Assembly: GCA_963713695.1 (NCBI GenBank)
Contig: CAVQMU010000009.1
Span: forward strand, 434,001-498,000
Direction of reading: 5' to 3'
DNA length: 64,000 nt
Origin: Rhodoblastus sp963713695
GTDB lineage: Bacteria > Pseudomonadota > Alphaproteobacteria > Rhizobiales > Beijerinckiaceae
Notes under the pieces: generated by a model
Seen by the model: the letters and a program-made list of their open reading frames with translations, nothing else
Told to the model about the DNA's origin: nothing
Databases searched by the model: none
In this document: one piece after another, positions 8,966 to 17,814 of the stretch
Layout: each line of letters begins with the position of its first letter
Position numbering within the stretch: the first letter of the stretch is position 1
Translations under genes and position numbers: made by a program

Positions 8966-9547
8966 CTACTTCAAATCCCCAGCCAGCGAATCCCGCGATG
9001 CCCGCGGCAGCGTCACTTCGACCGCGTAATTGGGGTGATCAACCCCCGCCTTGATCGCCGCGCCCGCCTTTGCCGCCGCGACCATCTCGGGCGTCAGTTC
9101 GAAGCGCAGAAAATGCACGGCCGAGGTCTTTGCCGCCGTGGTCCGGTCGAGATCCTCGTTGGCGATGGGCCGAACACGCGGGAAATCGCCGATCTGCATG
9201 TAGACCGCCTGCTCGAAGCCGATCAATTTTCCCAGCGCCTCTTTCCGCTCCTCGGCGTCGGGATATTCGATCATCAGTGTCGCTTTAAAATTGGCGCCGT
9301 CGGGGATCAGCGGATTGTAAACATCGAGTTCGTCCTGGATCAGTTCCGGCTCATACATGCGCTCCAGCCGGATCATCTCCTGGATCTGGTAGCGCATCGT
9401 CGTCTCGTCCTCGAAATGCAACGAGGCGTGCTGCCCGAGCGCGACATTGCGCAGCTTCTTGTGCGCGATCACCTTCGCCCGAAAATCCGGCCGGGCGCGG
9501 TGATAGGCCTCGAGGCTCAGGAGATCGTCACGCTTGAGCACAGTCAC
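8966..9547 (-). CDS. DUF3501 family protein
   Basis: Conserved protein of 193 residues resembling DUF3501, with the typical opening LKRDDLLSLEAYHRARPDFR and later HFEDETTMRYQIQEMIRLER. No membrane segment or signal peptide. The GTG start at 9547 overlaps the stop of the upstream iron-sulfur protein gene, so the two are coupled. DUF3501 genes are commonly found beside rubrerythrin and GlpC-like iron-sulfur proteins (established gene-neighbourhood knowledge), exactly the context here. A role in peroxide or redox stress is inferred from this; the biochemical activity is not known. Confidence 0.8.
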   Translation of the reverse strand: MTVLKRDDLLSLEAYHRARPDFRAKVIAHKKLRNVALGQHASLHFEDETTMRYQIQEMIRLERMYEPELIQDELDVYNPLIPDGANFKATLMIEYPDAEERKEALGKLIGFEQAVYMQIGDFPRVRPIANEDLDRTTAAKTSAVHFLRFELTPEMVAAAKAGAAIKAGVDHPNYAVEVTLPRASRDSLAGDLK

Positions 9548-10875
9548 ACTCCATAGGCCATGCGGGCCAGGGACATCGGGTGTTCCGACTGGCCCTTGTT
9601 GCGGGCGCAGGCGATGTGATGTCCGGCCATGGCGCAATCCGAGCCGAAATGATCGGGATTGGCCTGATCCACCCTGGAAACCACGGGCTTGACGATCTTC
9701 ATCGCGAATTCATGGAATTCCGCCTTGACCGCATAGGTTCCGTCATGGCCGGAGCAACGCTCGATCATGTCGACCTTCGTGTCGGGTATGAGCGCCAGGA
9801 AGTCCTTGGTCTTCGGCCCGATGTTCTGCACGCGCTGGTGACAGGCGGCATGATAGGAAACCGATCCAAGCCCCTGTTTGAAGTCGGTTTTCAACTTCCC
9901 TTCCTTGTGACGCAGCATCAGATATTCGAAGGGGTCGAAAAACGCCGCCTTCACCTTCTGCACGTCGGCGTCATCAGGGAACATCAACGGCAACTCCTGC
10001 TTGAACATCAGCACGCAGGACGGCACGAGAGCGGTAAGATCGAATCCGTCGTCGACGAGCTTCGCCAGCACGGGAATATTGAATTCCTTGGCGCGCTGCA
10101 CCGCCTCGAGATCGCCCAGTTCCAGCTTGGGCATGCCGCAGCATTTTTCCTGGGGCGCGAGTACGACGGGAATGCCGTTGTGCTGGAAGACCGCAACCAG
10201 ATCCTCGCCGGGCCCCGGTTCATTGGCGTTCATGTAGCACGTGGCGAAGAGCGCAACCTTGCCCTTGGTCCGCCCTGCCGCTTCGCCTTCCGCCTGCGCT
10301 GGCAAGTGCTTCAGCCGGCGACGAAGCGTCTCGCTGGCGTATTCGGGCAGCCAGGCGTCGGCGTGAATGCCGGCCACGGCTTCCAGCGCCTTGCGCGCCG
10401 GCTTGAGCCTGTTCACGGCGTTGACCGCGGGCGCGATCACCGGATGAGCGAAGACCGCGCCCATGGCGTCGGTGCTGGTCAGCGCCTTGTCGCGCAGCCT
10501 GGTCTCGCCCTTCTGGAAATCGACGGCTTTCGCGCGCAACATGAGGTGCGGAAAATCAAAATTCCATTCGTGTGGCGGCACATAGGGGCATTTGGTCATG
10601 TAGCAGAGGTCGCAGAGATAGCACTGCTCGACCACCTTGCCGTAATCGGCCTTGGCGACGCCATCAACCTCGAGGCTTTCGGAATTGTCGACAAGATCGA
10701 ACAGCGTCGGGAAGGACTGGCACAGGCTCACGCAACGCCGACAGCCGTGGCAGATATCGAACACCCGCTCCATCTCTTCGTGAAGCTTCGTCTCGTCGTA
10801 AAAATCCGGATTTCGCCAGTCGAGCGGATGGCGCGTCGGCGCCTCGAGATTGCCTTCGCGGACAGGGTCGGCCAT
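9544..10875 (-). CDS. GlpC/HdrD-like iron-sulfur oxidoreductase subunit
   Basis: Protein of 443 residues related to heterodisulfide reductase subunit D and GlpC. Near residues 42-56 and 85-97 are two ferredoxin-type cysteine clusters, CHGCRRCVSLC and CYLCDLCYMTKCP, each able to bind a 4Fe-4S cluster. A CCG-type domain follows (CCGMPKLELGD, then CHQR and CSGHDGTY), usually a site for a further cluster. It is the middle gene of rubrerythrin, iron-sulfur protein, DUF3501, suggesting electron delivery to or from the rubrerythrin. A hairpin terminator separates it from the rubrerythrin gene, so it may have lower or separate expression. Confidence 0.82.
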   Translation of the reverse strand: MADPVREGNLEAPTRHPLDWRNPDFYDETKLHEEMERVFDICHGCRRCVSLCQSFPTLFDLVDNSESLEVDGVAKADYGKVVEQCYLCDLCYMTKCPYVPPHEWNFDFPHLMLRAKAVDFQKGETRLRDKALTSTDAMGAVFAHPVIAPAVNAVNRLKPARKALEAVAGIHADAWLPEYASETLRRRLKHLPAQAEGEAAGRTKGKVALFATCYMNANEPGPGEDLVAVFQHNGIPVVLAPQEKCCGMPKLELGDLEAVQRAKEFNIPVLAKLVDDGFDLTALVPSCVLMFKQELPLMFPDDADVQKVKAAFFDPFEYLMLRHKEGKLKTDFKQGLGSVSYHAACHQRVQNIGPKTKDFLALIPDTKVDMIERCSGHDGTYAVKAEFHEFAMKIVKPVVSRVDQANPDHFGSDCAMAGHHIACARNKGQSEHPMSLARMAYGV

Positions 10876-10906
10876 GCGGCGTCCTCGTATTTTTCTTGAT
10901 CGGCAG

Positions 10907-10934
10907 AAAAAAGGCGGGCGTTTTCGCCCGCCTT
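10907..10934 (-). terminator. Rho-independent terminator after the rubrerythrin gene
   Basis: On the minus strand a perfect 10-bp stem (AAGGCGGGCG with its complement, AAAA loop) is followed by a run of six T. It lies 14 bp after the rubrerythrin stop and before the iron-sulfur gene, so it would end or attenuate transcription inside the cluster. Confidence 0.85.
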
Positions 10935-10947
10935 GTCGCCAGAACGC

Positions 10948-11364
10948 TCAGACGAGTTCGTTGAGCGCCTTCTGGTAGCGATTGGCGTGCGATCGCTCGG
11001 CCTTGGCCAGCGTTTCGAACCAGTCGGCGATTTCGTCAAAGCCTTCCGAGCGTGCGTCCTTGGCCATGCCCGGATACATGTCGGTATATTCATGCGTCTC
11101 GCCGGCGACGGCGGAAGCCAGATTGTCCTTGGTCGGACCGATCGGCAGGCCCGTGGCGGGATCGCCGGAGGCTTCGAGATATTCGAGATGGCCATGCGCA
11201 TGGCCCGTCTCGCCTTCCGCCGTCGAGCGGAACAGGGCCGCGACATCGGCATAGCCTTCGACGTCAGCCTTGTTGGCGAAATAGAGATAGCGACGGTTGG
11301 CCTGGGATTCGCCGGCAAAGGCGTCCTTGAGATGTTGTTCGGTTTTCGAGCCCTTAAGCGCCAA
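10948..11364 (-). CDS. Rubrerythrin without rubredoxin domain (erythrin type)
   Basis: Di-iron protein of 138 residues that reduces peroxide or protects against oxidative stress. Family motifs are visible: AFAGESQANRRY (residues 16-27), EGETGHAHGHLEYL and GETHEYTDMYP, and the last helix AERSHANRYQ, giving the Glu/His ligands of the di-iron site. The C-terminal Cys4 rubredoxin domain is missing; the protein ends LNELV. The start is a TTG at 11364 preceded 5 bases away by AGGAGGG, much better than upstream codons. First gene of the cluster with the iron-sulfur protein and DUF3501. Confidence 0.88.
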   Translation of the reverse strand: MALKGSKTEQHLKDAFAGESQANRRYLYFANKADVEGYADVAALFRSTAEGETGHAHGHLEYLEASGDPATGLPIGPTKDNLASAVAGETHEYTDMYPGMAKDARSEGFDEIADWFETLAKAERSHANRYQKALNELV

Positions 11365-11570
11365 GGCACCCTCCTGCAATAGAGAAACGGACACGCCCGC
11401 TCCGCTGGAGCTTCGCATCGCGCCGCCACTTTAGCTGCGCGCGCTTTAGAATCAATCTAATTTATGGGGCGGCGATCGCGTCGCGACGGAATGCAAAGCC
11501 TGCTCTCCCGCCGTTTTCTTGGCAGTTTCACGGCGCGGGCGGCAGATCGGACAAAATGCCGCAGCCATGC

Positions 11571-12677
11571 TCAAAGATTGGGCCCGACCACGCGCACTTG
11601 GCGCGGCGCGCCGTCCGGCCCCTGGCTTTCAAGCGTGCGGGTCTCGGGATTTGCCGCCGGCGCGATCTTGCTGACATTGTCGGGCGAGGAGACGACCGGC
11701 GGGGCGGTTGGCGCGCCCTTGCCACGCCCGGTCGCCGGCTTGGCCGCCAGCGGCTGCGACATGGCCTTGGCCTGCTGTTCGGTGACGGCCGCGTCGCTGG
11801 CCCTGACGACGCCCATGTCGTCCAGCACCTGTTCGGCATGGGCGAGGGCTTCGACCCAGCTCTGGTTCGGCGGCTTGCAACCGCAGGCGGGATCGAAACT
11901 CTTGGCGAATTTCATGGCGTTGGGCAGATCTTCGTAGGGCGTGCCGTCACTTCCCATCGCCGAGGAAATGTCGCGATCGGGATTGCGCGTGAAAAGCTGA
12001 ACCTCGGCATTCGGGCAGAGCGCCTTGCAAAGCTCCAGCAATTGACCGGAATTGGCGCTGCGGGCGGATACGGGCAATGGGAAGAAGCCGCCGTCGCAAC
12101 TCCGCACGCAAACGGCCTGCGAACCCCCATGTGCATTACTCCCCTCCTCCGGCGGCGCACTGTCCTGCGGCGGCGCGACCGGCGGCGCCTGTTCGAGCGC
12201 GCGCTGCGCGTCGTCGCCTCCGCCGAACAGCGTCTCGAAAAATCCCTTTTGGCGCGGCGGCGCGGCGTTCTGGCGGCAGGAAGCGTTGTAGCGGGCGATG
12301 AGGTCGCGTTTCTGGGCGCCGTCGCCGGAAGAGCGCGCCATCAGGGACTCGTATTGCGCGCGCAGGCCGCCGATCCGCGCCTTGAGCCCCCCGCATTGCG
12401 GCGGCGGCGCCTGGCCGAAGAACAGGAATTGCTGGTTGTCGCAACCGATCGAATGGGCGTAGCCGGACATTTTGTCGAGCTCCGCCCGCACCCTCTGCGC
12501 GGCGCCGGCGGCGGCGGGATCGTAGCGTGCGGGCGCGGCGATCGCCGCCTGCAACCGCGCGCAATCCACGCCTTGCGCGAAGGCGCTTTCCGCGAAAAGC
12601 GCGCTCGCCAAAAGCGACAGGCTGCAAATCAAAGCCCGTCGCGTGAAATCGATCAATCTGCCCAAGCCCAAACCCAT
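11571..12677 (-). CDS. DUF2865 family exported protein
   Basis: Protein of 368 residues with a signal peptide (LICSLSLLASALFAESAFA, cleavage near residue 34). It resembles DUF2865, a family common in Hyphomicrobiales: a Cys-containing region with CVRSCDGGFFPLP, then CKALCPNAEVQLFTRNP, and later LPNAMKFAKSFDPACGCKPP. Cysteines probably form disulfides in the periplasm. The C-terminus is a low-complexity Ala/Pro tail. The start at 12677 places the signal peptide correctly; an upstream in-frame start would disrupt it. Function unknown. Confidence 0.8.
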   Translation of the reverse strand: MGLGLGRLIDFTRRALICSLSLLASALFAESAFAQGVDCARLQAAIAAPARYDPAAAGAAQRVRAELDKMSGYAHSIGCDNQQFLFFGQAPPPQCGGLKARIGGLRAQYESLMARSSGDGAQKRDLIARYNASCRQNAAPPRQKGFFETLFGGGDDAQRALEQAPPVAPPQDSAPPEEGSNAHGGSQAVCVRSCDGGFFPLPVSARSANSGQLLELCKALCPNAEVQLFTRNPDRDISSAMGSDGTPYEDLPNAMKFAKSFDPACGCKPPNQSWVEALAHAEQVLDDMGVVRASDAAVTEQQAKAMSQPLAAKPATGRGKGAPTAPPVVSSPDNVSKIAPAANPETRTLESQGPDGAPRQVRVVGPNL

Positions 12678-12781
12678 TCGCCAACGCCCCGCCGACGAAT
12701 CGACGACAGAGCCATGCATGATCCCACAAGTCGCTTCACAAGGGGCGAGATCTGAACCGGAATTCGGGTTTTTTGCCGGCT

Positions 12782-12812
12782 TTTTTGGCGGCGTCCGCAA
12801 CGCCGCCAAAAA
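12782..12812. terminator. Inverted repeat between DUF2865 and DAHP synthase genes
   Basis: Twelve-bp arms TTTTTGGCGGCG (12782-12793) and CGCCGCCAAAAA (12801-12812) around a 7-base loop, 15 bp after the DAHP synthase stop. The A/T ends make it a plausible transcript end, but on the minus strand the T run precedes the stem, so it is not a textbook intrinsic terminator. Confidence 0.45.
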
Positions 12813-12826
12813 TATTCGACGCGCTC

Positions 12827-14205
12827 TTATTCGGCGGCGTCGGCTTCTGCAATGGAAGCCTGGCGGTCCTTCTTCAGCTTTTCAGCGACGAGGAAGGCGA
12901 CTTCGATAGCCTGCTCGGCGTTGAGGCGCGGATCGCAATAGGTCATGTAACGCGAACGCAGGTCGGACTTCCGAGAGCGCGCGGGCGCCGCCGATGCATT
13001 CGGTGACATTGTTGCCGGTCATCTCCAGATGGATGCCGCCGGCATAAGTCCCTTCCGCGCGATGCACGTCGAAGAAGGAGCGGATCTCCTGCATCACCTT
13101 GTCGAAGGGCCGCGTCTTGTAAGGGCCGGCGCTGATGGTGTTGCCATGCATCGGATCGCAGGACCAGACGACGGCCCGGCCTTCGCGCTGGACGGCGCGG
13201 ATCAGGGCCGGCAAATGGTCGCCCACCTTGTCCGCGCCGAAGCGCGCGATCAAAGTGAGGCGGCCCGGCTCATTGGCCGGATTGAGCATGTCGATGAGCT
13301 GCAACAGGCCGTCCGGCGTGGTGGTAGGACCACACTTCAGGCCGATCGGATTCTTCACGCCGCGCATGAACTCGACATGGGCATGGTCGGGCTGGCGGGT
13401 GCGATCGCCAATCCAGAGCATGTGGCCGGAGGTGGCGTAATGGTCGCCGCTGGTCGAATCCACGCGCGTCAGCGCCTGCTCGTAGCCAAGCAGCAGCGCC
13501 TCGTGCGAGGTGTAGATGTCGGTCTGGCGCAATTCCTGGTGATGCTCGGGGTCGAGGCCAATGGCGCGCATGAAACCCAGGGTTTCCGTGATGTGGTCGG
13601 CCAGTTGCTGGTAACGGGCGGATTGCGGGCTGTCATTGACGAAGCCGAGCATCCAGCGATGAGCGTTCTCCAGATTGGCGTAGCCGCCGGTGGCGAAGGC
13701 GCGCAGCAGATTGAGCGTCGCCGCCGACTGGCGGTAGCACATCAACTGGCGGCGCGGGTCGGGTTCGCGCGGCATCAGGCGTGAAGGCGATGTCGTTGAC
13801 GATGTCGCCGCGATAGGACGGCAAGGCGACGCCGTCGATGGTCTCGGTCGGCGCGGAGCGCGGCTTGGCGAACTGGCCGGCGATGCGGCCGACCTTCACC
13901 ACCGGCATGGACGCGCCATAGGTCATGACCACGGCCATCTGCAGGAAGACGCGGAAGAAATCGCGGATATTGTCGGCGGAATGCTCGGCAAAGCTTTCGG
14001 CGCAGTCGCCACCCTGCAGCAAAAAGGCCTCGCCGGCGCAAACCTGGGCAAGTGACTTTTTCAGCTTGCGCGCCTCGCCAGCGAACACCAACGGCGGAAA
14101 GCCCGCGATCTGCCGCTCGACATCAGCCAGGGCCGCCTGGTCCTGATAGGTCGGGACCTGGACGATCGGCTTGGATCTCCAGCTTTCGGGCGACCAACGT
14201 TCCAT
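12827..14205 (-). CDS. Class II DAHP synthase (two frameshifts)
   Basis: 3-deoxy-D-arabino-heptulosonate-7-phosphate synthase, first step of the shikimate pathway (phosphoenolpyruvate plus erythrose 4-phosphate). Plant-like class II type, 458 residues when two extra bases are removed, the normal family length. Diagnostic stretches are WSPESWRSKPIVQVPTY at the start, LLQGGDCAESFAEH, SHEALLLGYEQALTR, GVKNPIGLKCGPT, WSCDPMHGN, GGIHLEMTGNNVTECIGG and YCDPRLNAEQA. The frame breaks at 13771-13772 and 12965-12966; each has CC where a single C gives the expected DAREPDPRRQLMCY and SEVDLRSRYMTY. With two separate breaks in conserved sequence of an important enzyme, sequencing error is more likely than decay. 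Confidence 0.85.
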
Positions 14206-14366
14206 CACTGACAAACTCCCAAAGCGGCGAAGCCGCGAGAAACCAACAGGCGGCGCGGCGTAGCCGCGAAAAGACCCGGGAAGAGCCGGTCTATACACCA
14301 GCGAAGCCAAGGCGCCAAACTTGTTGAGCAATTTCGCTTGGGAAAGGGGCGCCTTTGCGGCGAGGC

Positions 14367-15141
14367 TCATTCGAACGCGTAAGCATCCAGGGAGATCGGC
14401 CCGAGATAAGCGTGATGCAGCCGTCGGCCCTTGGCTCCGGGGCCACCTGCTCCGAAGGCGAAGGGGAAGGGCTGGAAATGCTCTGACGTCGGATGATTGC
14501 GGAGGGCGTCAGGCCCCTCCCGCCAATTGGCGATGGCTGTCTCGTCGCCCTCGTCGGCGCGCAAGAACAGCCATTCGTTGAAGTTTTCAACCCAGTCGGG
14601 CGTCTTCGCCATGTCGTCCGAAAAAAAGGCGCGCAGGTTATGGGTGCGCGCCGCCGGAGCCGATGATCAGCACGCCCTCCTCCCGCAAAGGAGCCAAAGC
14701 GCGGCCAAGCGCAATGTGATGCGCGCCGTCCTTCGCCGGCTGCACCGAAATCGTGGCGACGGGAATATCGGCGAGGCGGTACATCAGCAACAGCGGAATC
14801 CAGGCGCCATGGTCGAAGCCGCGCCCGTTCGACGTTTGCGGCGTCAGGCCCGCCTTCTCGGCCAGCGCCGCCGCCTGTGCGGCCAGTTCCGGCGCGCCGG
14901 GCGCGGGATAGGTCATGCCGTAAAGCTCGCGCTCGAAGCCGCCGAAATCATAGATCATCGGGGGATGTCCGCCCATCTCGAAGGTCGGGGCGGCCGTCTC
15001 GAAATGCGCGCTCATGATCAATATGGCCTTCGGCCGGGGGAACCGGGCTCCGAGCCCGCGCAGAAAATTTCGGGTCGGGCTGTCGTAGATCACGATATTT
15101 GGCGCGCCATGCGAAATGAACAGGCTGGGAAGGGCCGTCAT
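14367..15141 (-). CDS. LigB/DODA-type extradiol aromatic ring-opening dioxygenase (one frameshift)
   Basis: Predicted non-haem iron (or zinc) dioxygenase of the 4,5-DOPA dioxygenase family, 257 residues if one extra base is removed. Metal-ligand motifs are visible: FISHGAPN near residue 8, MSAHFE near 43 and the GFDHGAWIPL segment near 110. The frame stops at IIGSGGAHP and continues in the next frame as NLRAFF...TPDWVENFNEWL. Removing one base at 14638-14645 yields GSGGxxHNL, which matches the family. Many bacterial members have no known physiological substrate. Confidence 0.78.
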
Positions 15142-15263
15142 GAGTCCGTCTCCTCGTCAGGCTTTGCTGCGCGATGAATTTTTGCGATCCGATTGACTCG
15201 GATCAGGGCTTTTTTTCCAGCCGCCCAAGGTCATATAAGCGTGACAATAAGGAGCGCCAGCAA

Positions 15264-15797
15264 ATGAAGTTGAAATTTTCGAAAAAACTGTTCTGCGCCA
15301 TCGCATCCTCCGCCGTGGCTGTGCTGACGCTTGGCGGCGGAGCGCGGGCGGGCGACGATCCCGACCTCATTTTCCGCAAGTCGACGACCTTCAAGCTGCT
15401 GACGCCGAACGACAAGCTTGCGACCTACGCCATCGACGACCCCGTCGCGACGGGAGTCACCTGCTACTATACCGTGCCTGAAAGGGGCGGCGTAGCCGGC
15501 ATGTTCGGGGTGGCCGAGCAGACATCGGACGTCTCGCTGGCCTGCCGGCAGGTCGGCGCGATCCAGTTCAAGCAGAAATTTGCGCAGGGCGACGTCGTGT
15601 TCCGCGAGAGCCGTTCGCTCCTGTTCAAGCATATGCAGATCGTGCGCGGCTGCGACGTGAAGCGCAATGTGCTTGTCTACATGGTCTATACCGACAAGCT
15701 CGTCGAAGGTTCGCCCAAGAGCTCGACCTCCGGCGTGGCCATCCAGCCCTGGGGCGCGGCCGAACCGCCGAAATGCTCGGATTTCGTCTCGGGCTGA
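15264..15797 (+). CDS. creA: CreA family exported protein
   Basis: Periplasmic protein of 177 residues with a signal peptide (LFCAIASSAVAVLTLGGGARA). It matches CreA: FRKSTTFKLLTPNDKL, DDPVATGVTCYYT, then AEQTSDVSLACRQVGAI and FKHMQIVRGCDVKRNVLVYMVYTDKLVEGSPKSS. The ATG at 15264 follows an AAGGAG ribosome site 9 bases away; the longer frame beginning at 15174 has no signal peptide at its start. CreA has no established molecular function. It stands alone between the dioxygenase gene and an AT-rich intergenic region. Confidence 0.88.
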   Translation: MKLKFSKKLFCAIASSAVAVLTLGGGARAGDDPDLIFRKSTTFKLLTPNDKLATYAIDDPVATGVTCYYTVPERGGVAGMFGVAEQTSDVSLACRQVGAIQFKQKFAQGDVVFRESRSLLFKHMQIVRGCDVKRNVLVYMVYTDKLVEGSPKSSTSGVAIQPWGAAEPPKCSDFVSG

Positions 15798-16124
15798 GCG
15801 CCGCACCCGATCTTTCGCAGACTGGCGCCCGGCGCGCACTCCGCGGCGGGTAGTTGCTTGTTGTTACAGGCTAGAAAACTCGGCTGTGGGCGATTTTTGC
15901 TTTCAAACAGCAAATAATCAGCGATGGCTTCGCCTCATCATCAGCGATTTACATGACGCCTTCGCGCCGACCGTGATCTTGAGAAACTATAATAATATCA
16001 GAATCATGGCCGCCACAGAAACGACACAATCCGGCAAAAAAACAAGTTGACGCGTTGCTTGTTTTCCCATCCTTATATCAAAAAAATAAGAACAATAACG
16101 TAAAGGTGCGGGGATGGAGCGTAA
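15798..16124. other. Non-coding AT-rich region with an inverted repeat
   Basis: No credible gene in 327 bp. The stretch is AT-rich compared with flanks and probably holds the promoter of the first binding-protein gene. At 16039-16065 there is a perfect 8-bp inverted repeat, AAAACAAG and CTTGTTTT, with an 11-base loop, 60 bp before the start codon; this may be an operator or a leader hairpin. Confidence 0.5.
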
Positions 16125-17684
16125 ATGCGTCACATTTTTCAGCGGAATGCTTCGCGGGTAGAGCTTGACCGTGAGCACGAGACCCGGCGGCCGGGCGGGG
16201 CACTCGCCTGCGCAGCGGCGGCCCTTGGTTTGATCGTCTGGGCGTTTGCGACGCCGCTCGGCGCGCAGACGGCGCCTGCGCTCGTCGCGAGGCCGCCGCT
16301 TGCCAAAGTCCGGGTCTGCGACCCCGCCCTGCCCGACTGTCCCGCCGCGAAGCAGGCGCTCTCCGATGCGCTGGCCCGCCGCGCACAACTCGCCCAGACA
16401 CCGCCTGCGCCGGCGCCATCCCCGGCTCCGGCGCCCGCCCCTGCTGGCGCTCCAGCGGGCGCGGCCTTTGGCGGACTTGCCAACGCCGCGGCGGCAAAGG
16501 CCGACGAAAACAGCATCCGTTTCGGCCTGATCGCGCCATTCACCGGCGCCAACAAGGATTTTGCCGGCGAGTTGAAGCTCGGCGCAGAAACGGCCTTCGC
16601 CGCCGCCAACGAGACTGGCGGCGTCAACGGCAAATCCTTGCGCATCGTCGTCGCCGACGACGGCTATGATCCGGCAAAGACGCCCGGATTGGCGAAAACG
16701 CTGGTCGAACAGAACCATGTCTTCGGCTTCCTCGGCAATTTCGGCAGCGCTACCGCCGCCTCCATCCTTCCTTACGTGCTGGAGCGAAAGCTGCCATTTT
16801 TCGGCGCTTTTTCCGGTAGCGGCCTTTTGCGGCAACAGCCGCCCGATCGCTACGTATTCAATTATCGCCCGAGCTATGCGGAGGAGACGGAGGCCGCCGT
16901 CAATTACCTGGTCAAGGTTCGCCATCTCCTGCCGTCGCAAATCGCCGTCTTCGCCCAGGATGACGCCTTCGGCGACGCTGGCTATGCCGGGGTGGAAAAG
17001 GCCATGCGCGCGCTGAATGAGGCCGCCAGCGCCTCGATTCCGCATTTGCGCTATACGCGCAACACCATCGACGTCACCGCAGCAATGGACGAATTGCGCA
17101 AGCGCCATGACCGGGTGACGACGACCGTAAGCAAGGTGCGCGAGAACAACGCCCGGGCAAGGACGGTAAAAATCGTCGAGCCCGGCATAAAGGCGGTGGT
17201 GATGGTCGCCACTTACCGCGCCGCCGCTAAATTCATCGAGAAGGCTCGCGACGAGTACCCCGACATGATCTTCACCAATGTGTCGGCTGTCGGCAGCAAT
17301 AATTTCGCCGAGGAGCTGAAGCTGCTCGGACCGCGCTTCGCCAACGGCATCGTCGTCACGCAGATCGTGCCCGACCCCGCCGGCTATTCGTCGATCGCCC
17401 TTGAATTCAAGGCGGCGCTGGCGAAATACTTCCCGGCGGAGCATCCGGATTATGTGTCCTTCGAGTCCTACATCAACGCGAAGATCGTGCTGGAAGGACT
17501 GAGGAAGGCGGGACCGCAGCTGGATTCAGACAAATTCGTCAATGCGCTCGAAAGCATACACGGCCTCGACTTCGGTCTCGGCCCGACGATCAATTACAGC
17601 GCCAGCGAGCATCAGGCGATCCACAAGATCTGGGGTTCGCAGCTCGACGAGCAGGGACACTACCACTTCATTGACCTGGAATAG
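16125..17684 (+). CDS. Periplasmic binding protein, Leu/Ile/Val type (paralogue 1)
   Basis: Binding protein of the Peripla_BP_6 (branched-chain amino acid ABC or receptor) fold, 519 residues. N-terminal hydrophobic segment (ALGLIVWAFATPLGA, about 34-48) acts as export signal or anchor, followed by an Ala/Pro-rich linker to about residue 110 with a possible disulfide pair CDPALPDC. The ligand-binding region begins IRFGLIAPFTGANKDFAGELKLGAETAFAA and has VVADDGYDP, FGFLGNFGS and FAQDDAFGDAGYAG. The typical fold is about 370 residues, so the linker and an insertion make it long. It stands next to a close paralogue at 17815 and no permease or ATPase gene is near, so a sensory or scavenging role is as possible as transport. 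Confidence 0.82.
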   Translation: MRHIFQRNASRVELDREHETRRPGGALACAAAALGLIVWAFATPLGAQTAPALVARPPLAKVRVCDPALPDCPAAKQALSDALARRAQLAQTPPAPAPSPAPAPAPAGAPAGAAFGGLANAAAAKADENSIRFGLIAPFTGANKDFAGELKLGAETAFAAANETGGVNGKSLRIVVADDGYDPAKTPGLAKTLVEQNHVFGFLGNFGSATAASILPYVLERKLPFFGAFSGSGLLRQQPPDRYVFNYRPSYAEETEAAVNYLVKVRHLLPSQIAVFAQDDAFGDAGYAGVEKAMRALNEAASASIPHLRYTRNTIDVTAAMDELRKRHDRVTTTVSKVRENNARARTVKIVEPGIKAVVMVATYRAAAKFIEKARDEYPDMIFTNVSAVGSNNFAEELKLLGPRFANGIVVTQIVPDPAGYSSIALEFKAALAKYFPAEHPDYVSFESYINAKIVLEGLRKAGPQLDSDKFVNALESIHGLDFGLGPTINYSASEHQAIHKIWGSQLDEQGHYHFIDLE

Positions 17685-17706
17685 GTCTTCGCCGCGTTAA
17701 CCATTT

Positions 17707-17731
17707 GGCGCGGCAGAATCCTGTCCGCGCC
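17707..17731. terminator. Hairpin between the two binding-protein genes
   Basis: Seven-bp arms GGCGCGG and CCGCGCC with an 11-base loop, followed by AAAATTTG, 22 bp after the first stop codon. Could end the first transcript; the T run is short. Confidence 0.45.
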
Positions 17732-17814
17732 AAAATTTGATTGACGTAACGTTAATTTTCGCATTTTTAAGCATGAAAATATAGCTAAACACAAAATAAC
17801 GGGACGGACATTTC

